A stretch of DNA of 18,249 nt from Phycisphaerales bacterium UBA966 (lineage in GTDB: Bacteria; Planctomycetota; Phycisphaerae; Phycisphaerales; SM1A02), in NCBI GenBank assembly GCA_002292895.1, contig DBCE01000247.1:4373-22621 (forward strand), written 5' to 3'. Every line of letters starts with the position of its first letter. The first letter of the stretch is position 1. The notes beneath the pieces were generated by a model. The model made no database searches. It had not been told where the DNA came from and worked only from the letters and a program-made list of their open reading frames with translations. Below, one piece after another: positions 1 to 6,786 of the stretch. Made by a program: the position numbers and the translations under genes.

Positions 1-404
1 ACTACGTCGCCTGCGTTGAGGACGCGTGCGCCGGGAATGCCATGGACCACTTCATTGTTCACGCTGATGCAGGACGATGCCGGGAAAGCCGGTCCACCTG
101 CAGCATGCGGATATCCAAGAAAGGATGGCTCAGCGCCGTGCGCAACGATGGTCGCGCGCACCAATGCATCAAGCTCGGCGGTGCTGACGCCAGCAACAAC
201 TGCTGCTTCAGCGGCTTCGAGTGCAGCAGCCACAACAACGCCAGAGCGTTCGATGGCGGCAATCTCTTCAGCAGAACGAAGGTTCATGGCAGCGCGACCG
301 CTTGAAACAGAAGTGCCTGCCTGAGCTATCGGTGTTCCATGCGAAAGGGCGCTTGGGAGCGCAGCGTTCGTGGATCCATGAAGCTCGGCAGCGACTTGAT
401 TCAT
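1..404 (-). CDS. map: Type I methionine aminopeptidase, N-terminal part (3' end outside window)
   Basis: The enzyme removes the initiator methionine from nascent proteins in the cytosol. The frame contains the type I signature region FPASSCISVNNEVVHGIPG, followed by NAGDVV at the window edge; the metal-binding residues lie beyond it. I place the start at 404 because that ATG overlaps the secY stop (ATGA) and has GAGGAG 9 nt upstream, inside secY. This gives a 39-residue leader before MNLRSAEEIAAIERSG, where a standard enzyme would begin. The internal ATG at 287 is the conventional alternative but has no Shine-Dalgarno sequence. The loop before FPAS is longer than usual (GYPHAAGGPAFP instead of a short Y-x-GFP). 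Position directly after secY is typical of spc operons. Confidence 0.9.
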   Translation of the reverse strand, partial: MNQVAAELHGSTNAALPSALSHGTPIAQAGTSVSSGRAAMNLRSAEEIAAIERSGVVVAAALEAAEAAVVAGVSTAELDALVRATIVAHGAEPSFLGYPHAAGGPAFPASSCISVNNEVVHGIPGARVLNAGDV

Positions 405-1807
405 CCGCGTGCGCTCCTCATCCGACTGCCACGAGCGTCGCCGCCCTGACCGAGGAAGCCTTCGTAATTACGCATGACCAAGTTGGCCTCCAGGCGCTGA
501 ATCAGATCCAGACCAACGGAGACAACAATCAGAAGACCGGTACCACCCAGGAACTGCGAAACCTGGAAAGGAATGCCCATGGCCTGCGTCACGAGGGTTG
601 GAATCACAGCGATGATCGCCAAGAATCCAGCACCGACGTAGGTGATCCGACCAAGGACGGTCTGCAAGTATTCAGCAGTGCGCGGACCAGGGCGAAGACC
701 AGGGATGAAAGACCCGTGGTCCTTCAGCTGCTTGGCCATATCGTCTGGGCTCATCTGAACAGTGGTCCAGAAGTACGCGAAGAAGTAGATCATGGCGATT
801 TCGCACACGATGTACGGGAACGTTCCAATTTGACTCTCGCGGGCGATGAAGGTGGTGAAACCCTTCACAACCGAATCATTGGTCGTAGCGTTATCCCACG
901 CGCCAAAGATGGCTGACGGGAAGATCATCAACGAACTGGCGAAGATGATCGGCATCACGCCGGAGTGATTGATGCGCAACGGGAGGTAGTGCTTCTGCCC
1001 GCCGTAGACCTTGCGGCCGCGTGTGTGCTTGGCCTGCTGGATCGGAATGCGTCGCGTGGCGACGGTCATGATCACTGCACCAGCCGTGATGCCAACGAAG
1101 CTCAGCACCAGAATGGCGAGTCCAGCGATACCAATCTTGCCCGGCTCGGCGGTCTGGCGTGGGTCAAAGTTCTCAACAACCCAGCCGATAGCGTTCGGCA
1201 TGCGGCTGAGGATGCCGGCGGTCAGAATGATGGAGACGCCGTTACCAATGCCGTACTTGTCGATTTGCTCGCCGAGCCACATGAGGAACAGACTGCCGGC
1301 CGTCAGTGCGGTGATGCCCACCACAAAGAAGATGGCAATCTGCGGTGCGCTCTGTAGGAACATCGGCTGCACCAGGTTGGTGCCGCGCAGGTAGTTGAGC
1401 CAGATATAGCCCTGAACAATGCAGAGACCCACGGTGACGTACCGGGTCCACTCCATGATCTTCTGCTGGCCAGACTGCCCTTCCTTCTTCAGTTCCTGCA
1501 GTGGCGGGTAGACCGCTTGCAGCAACTGGAAGATGATCGAAGCAGTGATGTAGGGCATGATGCCCAGGCCGAAGATGGTGCTTTGACCGAGCGAGCCGCC
1601 CGAGAAGATGCTTGCAAACTGCAACAAGCGACCAAAGCCAGTGGCGTTGGTTGCCGCAGTCTTGGCATTTTCCACCAAGGCGGACTGGTCAACTCCAACT
1701 ACCGGAATCCAGAATCCGATGCGATAGACGGCCAACACGCCAAGCGTGAAGAGCACGCGGTTGCGCAACTCGGCGATACGGAAGATGTTGGCGAAGGCGC
1801 TAAGCAT
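401..1807 (-). CDS. secY: Protein translocase subunit SecY
   Basis: SecY is the channel-forming subunit of the SecYEG translocon in the cytoplasmic membrane, exporting or inserting unfolded proteins. The 468-residue product has the expected ten hydrophobic segments. Family motifs visible include the plug-region SIFSGGSLGQSTIFGLGIMP, GNGVSIIL near residue 190, the cytoplasmic loop RRIPIQQAKHTRGRKVYGG, and PGLRPGPRTAEYL before the last transmembrane helices. It is slightly longer than the usual 430-445 residues, with a basic Gly/Arg-rich C-terminus. It starts 8 nt after the rplO stop and shares ATGA with map. The Shine-Dalgarno sequence before its ATG is weak (AAGAA), so it is probably translated by coupling to rplO. 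Confidence 0.98.
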   Translation of the reverse strand: MLSAFANIFRIAELRNRVLFTLGVLAVYRIGFWIPVVGVDQSALVENAKTAATNATGFGRLLQFASIFSGGSLGQSTIFGLGIMPYITASIIFQLLQAVYPPLQELKKEGQSGQQKIMEWTRYVTVGLCIVQGYIWLNYLRGTNLVQPMFLQSAPQIAIFFVVGITALTAGSLFLMWLGEQIDKYGIGNGVSIILTAGILSRMPNAIGWVVENFDPRQTAEPGKIGIAGLAILVLSFVGITAGAVIMTVATRRIPIQQAKHTRGRKVYGGQKHYLPLRINHSGVMPIIFASSLMIFPSAIFGAWDNATTNDSVVKGFTTFIARESQIGTFPYIVCEIAMIYFFAYFWTTVQMSPDDMAKQLKDHGSFIPGLRPGPRTAEYLQTVLGRITYVGAGFLAIIAVIPTLVTQAMGIPFQVSQFLGGTGLLIVVSVGLDLIQRLEANLVMRNYEGFLGQGGDARGSRMRSARG

Positions 1808-1815
1808 TCAGGTTC

Positions 1816-2262
1816 TTACTCGGCAACGGTGGCGGTGCCGCCAACCTTCTCGATCTTTTCCTTGGCAGTCACGGAGAACTTCGCGGCCACGATCTTCAGC
1901 TTCTTGGTGATGTCACCATGACCGAGGACCTTGAGCGGCAACGTCGCGTCCGGCACGAGGCCGAGCTTGGCGAGCGCAGCCACATCAACGGTGGCGCCAT
2001 TCTCGAAGTGCTTGTCGAGGACCTGCACGTTGACCACGTGGAACAGGGTTCGGAAGCCATTCTTAAAGCCACGCTTCGGGAAGCGACGCATGAACGGCGT
2101 TGCGCCGCCCTGGTAGCCGGGTCGGCTCGACCAACCTGCACGGCTCTTGGCGCCGTTGTGACCGCGGGTACTGGTACCGCCAATACCGCTGCCTTCGCCG
2201 CGACCAACGCGCTTGCGAGGACGGTGCTTGCCGGCGACCTTCGTAATGTCATGAATCATCAT
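1816..2262 (-). CDS. rplO: 50S ribosomal protein L15
   Basis: L15 is a late-assembling protein of the large ribosomal subunit. The 148-residue sequence shows the Gly/Arg-rich N-terminal arm (KRVGRGEGSGIGGTSTRGHNG, in the family usually VGRGxGSGxGKTxGRGxKG), then SRPGYQGGATPFMRRFPKRGF and the globular C-terminal domain ending in GDITKKLKIVAAKFSVTAKEKIE. Two adjacent ATG codons at 2262 and 2259 could serve as start; AAGGA lies 11 nt upstream of the first. It follows rpsE directly, with no rpmD between them, and is followed by secY as in most bacteria. Confidence 0.97.
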   Translation of the reverse strand: MMIHDITKVAGKHRPRKRVGRGEGSGIGGTSTRGHNGAKSRAGWSSRPGYQGGATPFMRRFPKRGFKNGFRTLFHVVNVQVLDKHFENGATVDVAALAKLGLVPDATLPLKVLGHGDITKKLKIVAAKFSVTAKEKIEKVGGTATVAE

Positions 2263-2354
2263 GGCGGGGGTGTTCCTTGCCTTGGAAGCTATGAAAGCTT
2301 CGAGGAAGTAAAGAGGTGTATGGATCGTTAACTAAATCAGGAAGCTGTAGAAAT
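2263..2354 (-). promoter_or_regulatory. rpsE-rplO spacer with hairpin; rpmD absent
   Basis: This 92-nt gap sits where rpmD (L30) is normally found. It is too short for an L30 gene, and no L30-like reading frame is visible. It holds a 6-bp inverted repeat, GAAGCT and AGCTTC around a 5-nt loop, at 2285-2301, about 22 nt before the rplO start. There is no U-tract after the stem on the minus strand, so a terminator is unlikely. Confidence 0.5.
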
Positions 2355-3059
2355 TCAGGACGCTGGTGGCGCAGACGGTGCTGGAGCACCTGGAGCAGAA
2401 GCGGGCGCACCAGCTGCGGCCTCGTCGAACCGACGCGGAGCGCGTGGGCCGCCGCGGCCACCACGACGACGCTCGTCGCCGAGGGTGTTCTTTGGAGCCT
2501 GCATCTTGTCGCCAGACTTGGCTTGCGGCATCGCAGCCAAACCGCGTTCAACGGACTCTTCAACGAAGGTGGCACCGATGCTCACGCCGCGGAGTTGTTC
2601 AACCTTTTCACGGGTCTGCAACTGCTCGAGTGCATTGATGACGGCCTTGACGAGGTTCTTTGGGTTGGTGGAGCCGTAGCCCTTGGTGAGGCAGTCCTGG
2701 ATGCCGAGCATCTCAAGAACAGCGCGCACTGCGGCGCCGGCGAGAACGCCGGTACCTGGGTTGGCAGGAACCAAGCGCACCTTCGAGGCACCGAAGTGAC
2801 CTTCAACGGCATGCGGAATGGTCTTGCGGAGCAGCGGGTAGCGAACCATCTTGCGACGGGCTTCCTTCTGCGCCTTCTCAACAGCAAGCGGAACTTGCTT
2901 GCTCTTGGCGTAGCCGATGCCGATTTGACCCTGCTTGTCGCCGACCACGACGAGCGCGGCAAAGCTGAAGCGGCGTCCGCCGGCAACGGTGGAACTGGTG
3001 CGATACACGCCCACCGTAGTGGACTCGATGCTTGATGATTCGTCGATGAGCTCAGCCAT
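2355..3059 (-). CDS. rpsE: 30S ribosomal protein S5 with long C-terminal tail
   Basis: S5 helps decoding accuracy and mRNA unwinding at the entry of the small subunit. Residues 1-175 match the family, including RVS-like VYRTSSTVAGGRRFSF, VVVGDKQGQIGIGYAKS, the loop PANPGTGVLAGAAVRAVLE, and KGYGSTNPKNLVKAV. The protein then continues for about 60 residues beyond the usual end (E. coli S5 is 167 residues). The tail has an Arg/Gly-rich part (about 196-210) and an Ala/Pro-rich low-complexity part (about 214-234), and is probably disordered. The start ATG at 3059 lies 57 nt after rplR and has only a weak Shine-Dalgarno sequence. Confidence 0.97.
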   Translation of the reverse strand: MAELIDESSSIESTTVGVYRTSSTVAGGRRFSFAALVVVGDKQGQIGIGYAKSKQVPLAVEKAQKEARRKMVRYPLLRKTIPHAVEGHFGASKVRLVPANPGTGVLAGAAVRAVLEMLGIQDCLTKGYGSTNPKNLVKAVINALEQLQTREKVEQLRGVSIGATFVEESVERGLAAMPQAKSGDKMQAPKNTLGDERRRGGRGGPRAPRRFDEAAAGAPASAPGAPAPSAPPAS

Positions 3060-3116
3060 GTCTTGGACTCGCTTTAATTCGTCTGCGTAGGCAGTGGATT
3101 CGGGTGTTTAATCGGC

Positions 3117-3479
3117 TCAGAACAGCAGGCCGCCCTCGCGGGCGCCCTCAGCAACAGCCTCGACACGGCCGTGGTAACGGAAACCGTTGCGGTCGAAGAC
3201 AACGGTGGTAACTCCAGCCTGCTTCGCGCGCTCGGCGAGGGCCTTGCCAATTTCCTTGGCGGCACCAATGTTGCCGCCCTTCTTGGCCACGGCAGAAACA
3301 TCGAGCGAACTTGCGGATGCAACCGTGCATCCGGCCAGATCGTCGATGAGTTGTGCGTAGATGTGTTGCAGCGAGCGATAGACGCTGAGGCGGGGACGCG
3401 TTGGCGTACCCGAGAGGGTCTTGCGCATGCCCTTCTTGCGTCGGTCGCGGCGGAAAGTCTTTGCTGTGCTCTTGTCCAT
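3117..3479 (-). CDS. rplR: 50S ribosomal protein L18
   Basis: L18 binds 5S rRNA together with L5 and docks it to the central protuberance. The 120-residue sequence has the basic N-terminal arm (TFRRDRRKKGMRKTLSG), then TRPRLSVYRSLQHIYAQLIDD and the C-terminal VVFDRNGFRYHGRVEAVAEGAREGG, all typical of the family. Length is normal. AAGGA lies 8 nt before the ATG. It sits between rplF (24-nt gap) and rpsE, the standard spc order. Confidence 0.98.
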   Translation of the reverse strand: MDKSTAKTFRRDRRKKGMRKTLSGTPTRPRLSVYRSLQHIYAQLIDDLAGCTVASASSLDVSAVAKKGGNIGAAKEIGKALAERAKQAGVTTVVFDRNGFRYHGRVEAVAEGAREGGLLF

Positions 3480-3503
3480 GATCGTATTCCTTCAGTGCGC
3501 GGC

Positions 3504-4055
3504 TTAGGAGCCGAACGCCTTACCCTGCTTGCGCTGGATGACTTCAGTGGTGTATTTGATGCCCTTGCCGTTGTACGGTTCTGGCTTACGCTTGGCGCGG
3601 CACTTGGAGGCGAACTCGCCTACTGCCTGCTTGTCCGGTCCGCTGACGGTGATCATCATCTGGACCACCTCAACCTTGACGCCATCGGGGATGGCAACAT
3701 CGAGGGTGTTGGCGAAGCCCACGGTGAGCACGAGCTTCTTGCCCTGCACCTTGGCACCCCAACCGACGCCGACGATTTCGAGCTTCTTCTCGTAGCCCTT
3801 GAGCACGCCTTCGACCGCCGTAGCGATGAGTGCGCGAGTGGTGCCCCAGAAGGCCCGATTGCTGCCGAGTTCCACGATCGCAGGATCCATGGTGACTTCG
3901 ACATTGGCACCCTCAAGTTTGACGCCGACTTCTGGTCGGTAAGTCATTGAGAGTTTGCCCTTTGGACCCTCGAAATTGACAGTTCTGGAAGCCGGATTAA
4001 CGGCGACCTTTACTCCTGCGGGGATCATGACGGGCTTACGTGCGATGCGAGACAT
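3504..4055 (-). CDS. rplF: 50S ribosomal protein L6
   Basis: L6 sits near the GTPase-associated centre of the large subunit and contacts elongation factors. The 183-residue protein (family about 177-180) begins MSRIARKPVMIPAGVKV and ends with the conserved C-terminal block RKPEPYNGKGIKYTTEVIQRKQGKAFGS, corresponding to the usual PEPYKGKGI and K-x-GK tail. The two L6 repeats are recognisable (GPKGKL near residue 30, GPDKQAVGEFASK near 140). It follows rpsH by 28 nt. Confidence 0.98.
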   Translation of the reverse strand: MSRIARKPVMIPAGVKVAVNPASRTVNFEGPKGKLSMTYRPEVGVKLEGANVEVTMDPAIVELGSNRAFWGTTRALIATAVEGVLKGYEKKLEIVGVGWGAKVQGKKLVLTVGFANTLDVAIPDGVKVEVVQMMITVSGPDKQAVGEFASKCRAKRKPEPYNGKGIKYTTEVIQRKQGKAFGS

Positions 4056-4083
4056 GCTGCTGCTCCTGAGTCGCTGTGAATGG

Positions 4084-4482
4084 TCAACCGACGGTCGCGA
4101 CGACTTCGCCGCCGAGGCGCTTCTCGCGGCACTCGCGATCGCTCATGACGCCGTGGCTGGTGGAAACGATGGCAATACCGAGACCCGACATCGGGCGCGG
4201 CAGTTCCTCGACACCGCGGTACACGCGGCAACCGGTACGCGAAACGCGCTCGAGGTGATGAATGAGCATCTCGCCACGTGGGCCGTACTTGAGGTCGACG
4301 CGGATGAGGCCTTGACGGCCGTCGGCGACGAGTTCGAAGCTGCGGATGTAGCCCTCTTTGACGAGGACTCCAGCCACTCCGTGGTTGAGCTTGTTGTTGA
4401 GGACGAGCACCTGCTTCGCCCGATTTCGGCAGGCGTTACGGATGCGGGTGAGCATGTCAGCGGTGAGGTCTTGAAGCGCCAT
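4084..4482 (-). CDS. rpsH: 30S ribosomal protein S8
   Basis: S8 is a primary 16S rRNA binder of the small subunit, and in E. coli it is the translational repressor of the spc operon. The 132-residue protein starts MALQDLTADMLTRIRNA, shows LVKEGYI and LKYGPRG in the middle, and carries the C-terminal RNA-binding signature STSHGVMSDRECREKRLGGEVVATV (family: STSxGxMtxxeAr...GGEvlc.vw). AAGGAG lies 6 nt upstream of the ATG, one of the best ribosome-binding sites in the operon. Confidence 0.98.
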   Translation of the reverse strand: MALQDLTADMLTRIRNACRNRAKQVLVLNNKLNHGVAGVLVKEGYIRSFELVADGRQGLIRVDLKYGPRGEMLIHHLERVSRTGCRVYRGVEELPRPMSGLGIAIVSTSHGVMSDRECREKRLGGEVVATVG

Positions 4483-4518
4483 GTTCGGCTCCTTCTAATT
4501 CGTTGATCTTGGAGAGGG

Positions 4519-4704
4519 TCACCAGGACGCCTTACGCATGCCGGGGACCATGCCCTGGAGCGCGAGCTCCCGGAGCATGTGTCGGCAAATACGGAACTTG
4601 CGATAGTTGCCACGGGCGCGGCCTGTGATCTCGCACCGGAGCTGCTCTCGGCTTGAGAACTTCGGCTTCCGACTCATCTTTGCAAATACTCGCTTGCTAG
4701 CCAT
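4519..4704 (-). CDS. rpsN: 30S ribosomal protein S14, short form with half-lost zinc ribbon
   Basis: S14 is a small-subunit head protein. The 61-residue length and the ends (MASKRVFAKMSRKPKFS and VPGMRKASW) match the short, zinc-binding type exactly. That type carries two CxxC pairs. Here only the first cysteine of each pair remains (C24 and C40); the partners are T27 and M43. The region RCEITGRARGNYRKF instead resembles the zinc-free long form of about 100 residues (E. coli RCRQTGRPHGFLRKF). It therefore looks like a short-form protein that has lost zinc binding. AAGGA lies 9 nt upstream of the ATG, which fits the start. It follows rplE after a 92-nt gap. Confidence 0.97.
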   Translation of the reverse strand: MASKRVFAKMSRKPKFSSREQLRCEITGRARGNYRKFRICRHMLRELALQGMVPGMRKASW

Positions 4705-4796
4705 TCAGGTGTTCCTTGTCGAGCTTTCGGTCAGTTCGATCGTTCAGTGATTCGTTCGTTTGGGCCGGCGCGTGCCGACCTCTGGGTTTGTTTCGA
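4705..4796 (-). promoter_or_regulatory. rplE-rpsN spacer with GC-rich hairpin
   Basis: This 92-nt gap contains a 7-bp stem with one G-U pair and a 4-nt loop at 4763-4780 (minus strand GGTCGGC, loop ACGC, GCCGGCC), about 16 nt after the rplE stop. The following sequence is rich in GAACGA-type short repeats and lacks a U-tract, so a processing site or mRNA-stabilising structure is more likely than a terminator. This is an inference from the fold only. Confidence 0.45.
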
Positions 4797-5399
4797 TTAC
4801 TTCTTCTTGCGGTCTTCAGGCTTCTCAAACGGCATTCCCAATTCAGCCAACGCGAAGCGGCTCATCTTGGGATCGCTGTTGCGGAAGACGATGGTGATGT
4901 TCATTCCGTGGAAGAACGTCACGCTCGCCATGTTGATCTCCGGCCACACGGCTTGTTCGCTGAGGCCGAAGCTCCAGGAACCGCCCTTGTCGAATGATCG
5001 GTCGCTCACGCCTCGGAAGTCCTTGATACGCGGAATCGCGAGGTTCATGAGACGATCGAGGAAGCTCCACATCTTGTCGCGACGAAGCGTGACCATGAAG
5101 CCGCTGGGGGCGCCTTCGCGAACCTTAAAGTTCGAGACGCTCTTCTTGGCAATGGTCATGACGGCCTTCTGGCCGGTGATCTTGCGATAGGTGTCGTACA
5201 CCGTGTCGCGAATCTCGGGCTTGAGCTTCTGGTTTTCCAGTTGCTTGCCGACGCCGGTGTTGACGATGACCTTCTCGATCACCGGAACTTGGTTGATGTT
5301 GGTCAGACCGAACTCTTTCATGAGTTTCGGGGCGACCTGCTCCATGTACATCGTGTGGAGCCTGGACTTGGTGGCTGTGGTGGTCATGGTTGGGCTCAC
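4797..5399 (-). CDS. rplE: 50S ribosomal protein L5
   Basis: L5 binds 5S rRNA and contacts the P-site tRNA in the central protuberance. Recognisable family blocks are VPVIEKVIVNTGVG, KITGQKAVMTIAKKSVSNFKVREG, VTLRRDKMWSFLDRL and IPRIKDFRGVSDRSFDKGG. The C-terminus ends in a short basic tail (EDRKKK). I use the GTG at 5399, which overlaps the rplX stop as GTGA and has AAGAAGG just upstream; the ATG at 5387, four codons in, is a credible alternative. At about 200 residues it is a little longer than E. coli L5 (179). Confidence 0.97.
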   Translation of the reverse strand: MSPTMTTTATKSRLHTMYMEQVAPKLMKEFGLTNINQVPVIEKVIVNTGVGKQLENQKLKPEIRDTVYDTYRKITGQKAVMTIAKKSVSNFKVREGAPSGFMVTLRRDKMWSFLDRLMNLAIPRIKDFRGVSDRSFDKGGSWSFGLSEQAVWPEINMASVTFFHGMNITIVFRNSDPKMSRFALAELGMPFEKPEDRKKK

Positions 5400-5761
5400 T
5401 TAGCCTTCTTGCCGGCGGCTGCGGCCGGGGTCTTGCGAGCTGGGGAGACGACGCCGAGTTCCTTGCCGCTCTTAGCAGCAACGCGAACCTTGGAGCCGTC
5501 GGCCTTCACGGCGAAGCGCACGCGAGTGGGCTTACCGTCAGCGATCGGGCTGACCTTGGAAATGTGGATCGGGAGTTCAAGCTTCACGACCGCGCCCTTT
5601 GGACGCAGTTGAGTCGGCTTCATGTGCTTGGTGCGGAGATTGATCCCCTTCACCACGCAGCGCGAGGTTGAAGGATCAACTGAGACGACCTCACCGGTCT
5701 TGCCCTTGTCGGAGCCAGAGCGGACGAAGACGACATCACCCTTGCGGATGTGGGCTGGCAT
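5396..5761 (-). CDS. rplX: 50S ribosomal protein L24
   Basis: L24 is an assembly-initiator protein of the large subunit, near the peptide exit tunnel. The KOW motif is at the N-terminus (IRKGDVVFVRSGSDKGKTGEV), followed by VVKGINLRTKHMKPTQ and the HISKVSPIADGKPTRV block. The C-terminus is an Ala/Lys-rich tail of roughly 15 residues beyond the usual core. The ATG shares one base with the rplN stop (TAATG), and its stop overlaps the rplE start (GTGA), so the three genes are probably translationally coupled. Confidence 0.97.
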   Translation of the reverse strand: MPAHIRKGDVVFVRSGSDKGKTGEVVSVDPSTSRCVVKGINLRTKHMKPTQLRPKGAVVKLELPIHISKVSPIADGKPTRVRFAVKADGSKVRVAAKSGKELGVVSPARKTPAAAAGKKAK

Positions 5762-6147
5762 TAGATGACCTCCGTAGCGAGGGACACGATCTTCATGAAG
5801 TTCTTCTCGCGAAGCTCACGAGCGACGGCGCCGAAGATGCGGGTGCCCTTCGGATTGCCTTCCTTGTCAACGAGGACGCATGCGTTCGAATCGAATCGAA
5901 CGTAGCTGCCATCGGAGCGGCGGGTCGGTGACTTCACGCGGACGATGACTGCCTCAGCCTTATCGCCGGACTTGACTTGGCCGTTCGGGATCGCGTCCTT
6001 GATGGCGCAGATCACGCGGTCGCCGACGCCCATGGAGGCGCGGGTGAAACGTCCGGTGGCGGTAGAGACGCCGAGTACGCCGATCACCATGGCGACCTTT
6101 GCGCCACTGTTGTCAGCCACTTCGAGTCTGGATTCCTTCTGAATCAT
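5761..6147 (-). CDS. rplN: 50S ribosomal protein L14
   Basis: L14 lies at the subunit interface and forms intersubunit bridges. The 128-residue sequence starts MIQKESRLEVADNSGAKVAM, and includes the GDRVICAIKDAIPNG and GDKAEAVIVRVKSP blocks, then YVRFDSNACVLVDKEGNPKGTRIFGAVARELRE, which is the typical C-terminal half. It is about six residues longer than the family norm of 122, mainly from a small insertion near the SPTRRSDGSY loop. CAGGAACA lies upstream of the ATG as ribosome-binding site. Confidence 0.98.
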   Translation of the reverse strand: MIQKESRLEVADNSGAKVAMVIGVLGVSTATGRFTRASMGVGDRVICAIKDAIPNGQVKSGDKAEAVIVRVKSPTRRSDGSYVRFDSNACVLVDKEGNPKGTRIFGAVARELREKNFMKIVSLATEVI

Positions 6148-6212
6148 GCTTGTTCCTGTCTTCGTTGTCCCGAAATCGGGACGTGTTGCGCGGGGCTCAG
6201 TGCCCCATCAAT
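6148..6212 (-). promoter_or_regulatory. rpsQ-rplN spacer with two tandem hairpins
   Basis: The 65-nt gap holds two perfect stem-loops. The first is a 5-bp GGGGC/GCCCC stem with a 5-nt loop at 6192-6206. The second is a 6-bp GTCCCG/CGGGAC stem with a 4-nt loop at 6167-6182. The second ends about 20 nt before the rplN start, just ahead of its Shine-Dalgarno sequence. No U-tract follows either stem. Confidence 0.5.
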
Positions 6213-6539
6213 TCACTTCTTCTTCTTGGTGCCAGCGTCTGTTTCGAAGACCATCTCGGCCTTCGCCGGTGCCTTCTCTACAACGCGGACAACGGTCCAA
6301 TGCTTGGTTCGGGAAATCGGACGGCACTCCGCGATTTCAACGCGGTCGCCGACGCCGGTCTCATTCTTCGCATCATGCACATGCAGGACGGTGCGCTTGC
6401 GCACGTACTTGCCGTACTTGGGGTGCTTGGAGACGTACTGGATCGTCACCTTGCGCGTCTTCTCGCGCGAGGCGGTTTCGACGATGCCGATGCGATGCTG
6501 AGCGTTCTCAGTGACGTTGATCTCTGCCTTGGTACTCAC
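6213..6539 (-). CDS. rpsQ: 30S ribosomal protein S17
   Basis: S17 is an early-binding small-subunit protein with an OB fold. Family blocks are GIVETASREKTRKVTIQ, KHPKYGKYVRKRTVLHVHD and the signature GDRVEIAECRPISRTKHWTVVRVVE. The protein has 108 residues because of an extra C-terminal stretch ending in KKKK (E. coli S17 has 84). The start is a GTG at 6539 that overlaps the rpmC stop as GTGA, so translation is probably coupled to rpmC. Confidence 0.97.
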   Translation of the reverse strand: MSTKAEINVTENAQHRIGIVETASREKTRKVTIQYVSKHPKYGKYVRKRTVLHVHDAKNETGVGDRVEIAECRPISRTKHWTVVRVVEKAPAKAEMVFETDAGTKKKK

Positions 6540-6736
6540 GTGGTGACCTTCTTCATGCGGGTGGTTCGCTCGGTCAGAAGACGCGCCAAGAGTTGGCGGT
6601 TCTTCTTGAACTGGGACGAGTCCTTGATCTTCTCAGTGATCGTCTGGGCGCGGAGCTCATAGAGCTTCTTGCGGAGACGGGCTGCTTCGGCGGCGATTTC
6701 TTCGTCGCGGAGCTTTTTGACTTCAGCTGCCTTCAT
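6536..6736 (-). CDS. rpmC: 50S ribosomal protein L29
   Basis: L29 is a small helical-hairpin protein near the exit tunnel, where it helps dock trigger factor and SRP. The 66-residue sequence begins MKAAEVKKLRDEEI and contains LRKKLYELRAQ followed by a second helix with the conserved arginine-rich LLARLLTERT, as expected. AAAGG lies 9-10 nt upstream of the ATG. It sits 50 nt after rplP and overlaps rpsQ. Confidence 0.96.
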   Translation of the reverse strand: MKAAEVKKLRDEEIAAEAARLRKKLYELRAQTITEKIKDSSQFKKNRQLLARLLTERTTRMKKVTT

Positions 6737-6786
6737 CTTTTGGCTGCCTTTCGAGTGGAGTAGTTCGGGTGGAATTCAATGACTGA

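Noticed and set aside
221..916. 231-codon open frame on the plus strand over secY
   Set aside because: It is antisense to secY, whose motifs are unmistakable; the codon bias of GC-rich genes produces such shadow frames. No RBS or family motif.
2316..3035. 239-codon plus-strand frame over rpsE
   Set aside because: It is antisense to rpsE, and its length reflects the GC-rich S5 coding sequence.
3171..3950. 259-codon plus-strand frame over rplR and rplF
   Set aside because: It spans two clear ribosomal protein genes on the other strand and has no recognisable domain.
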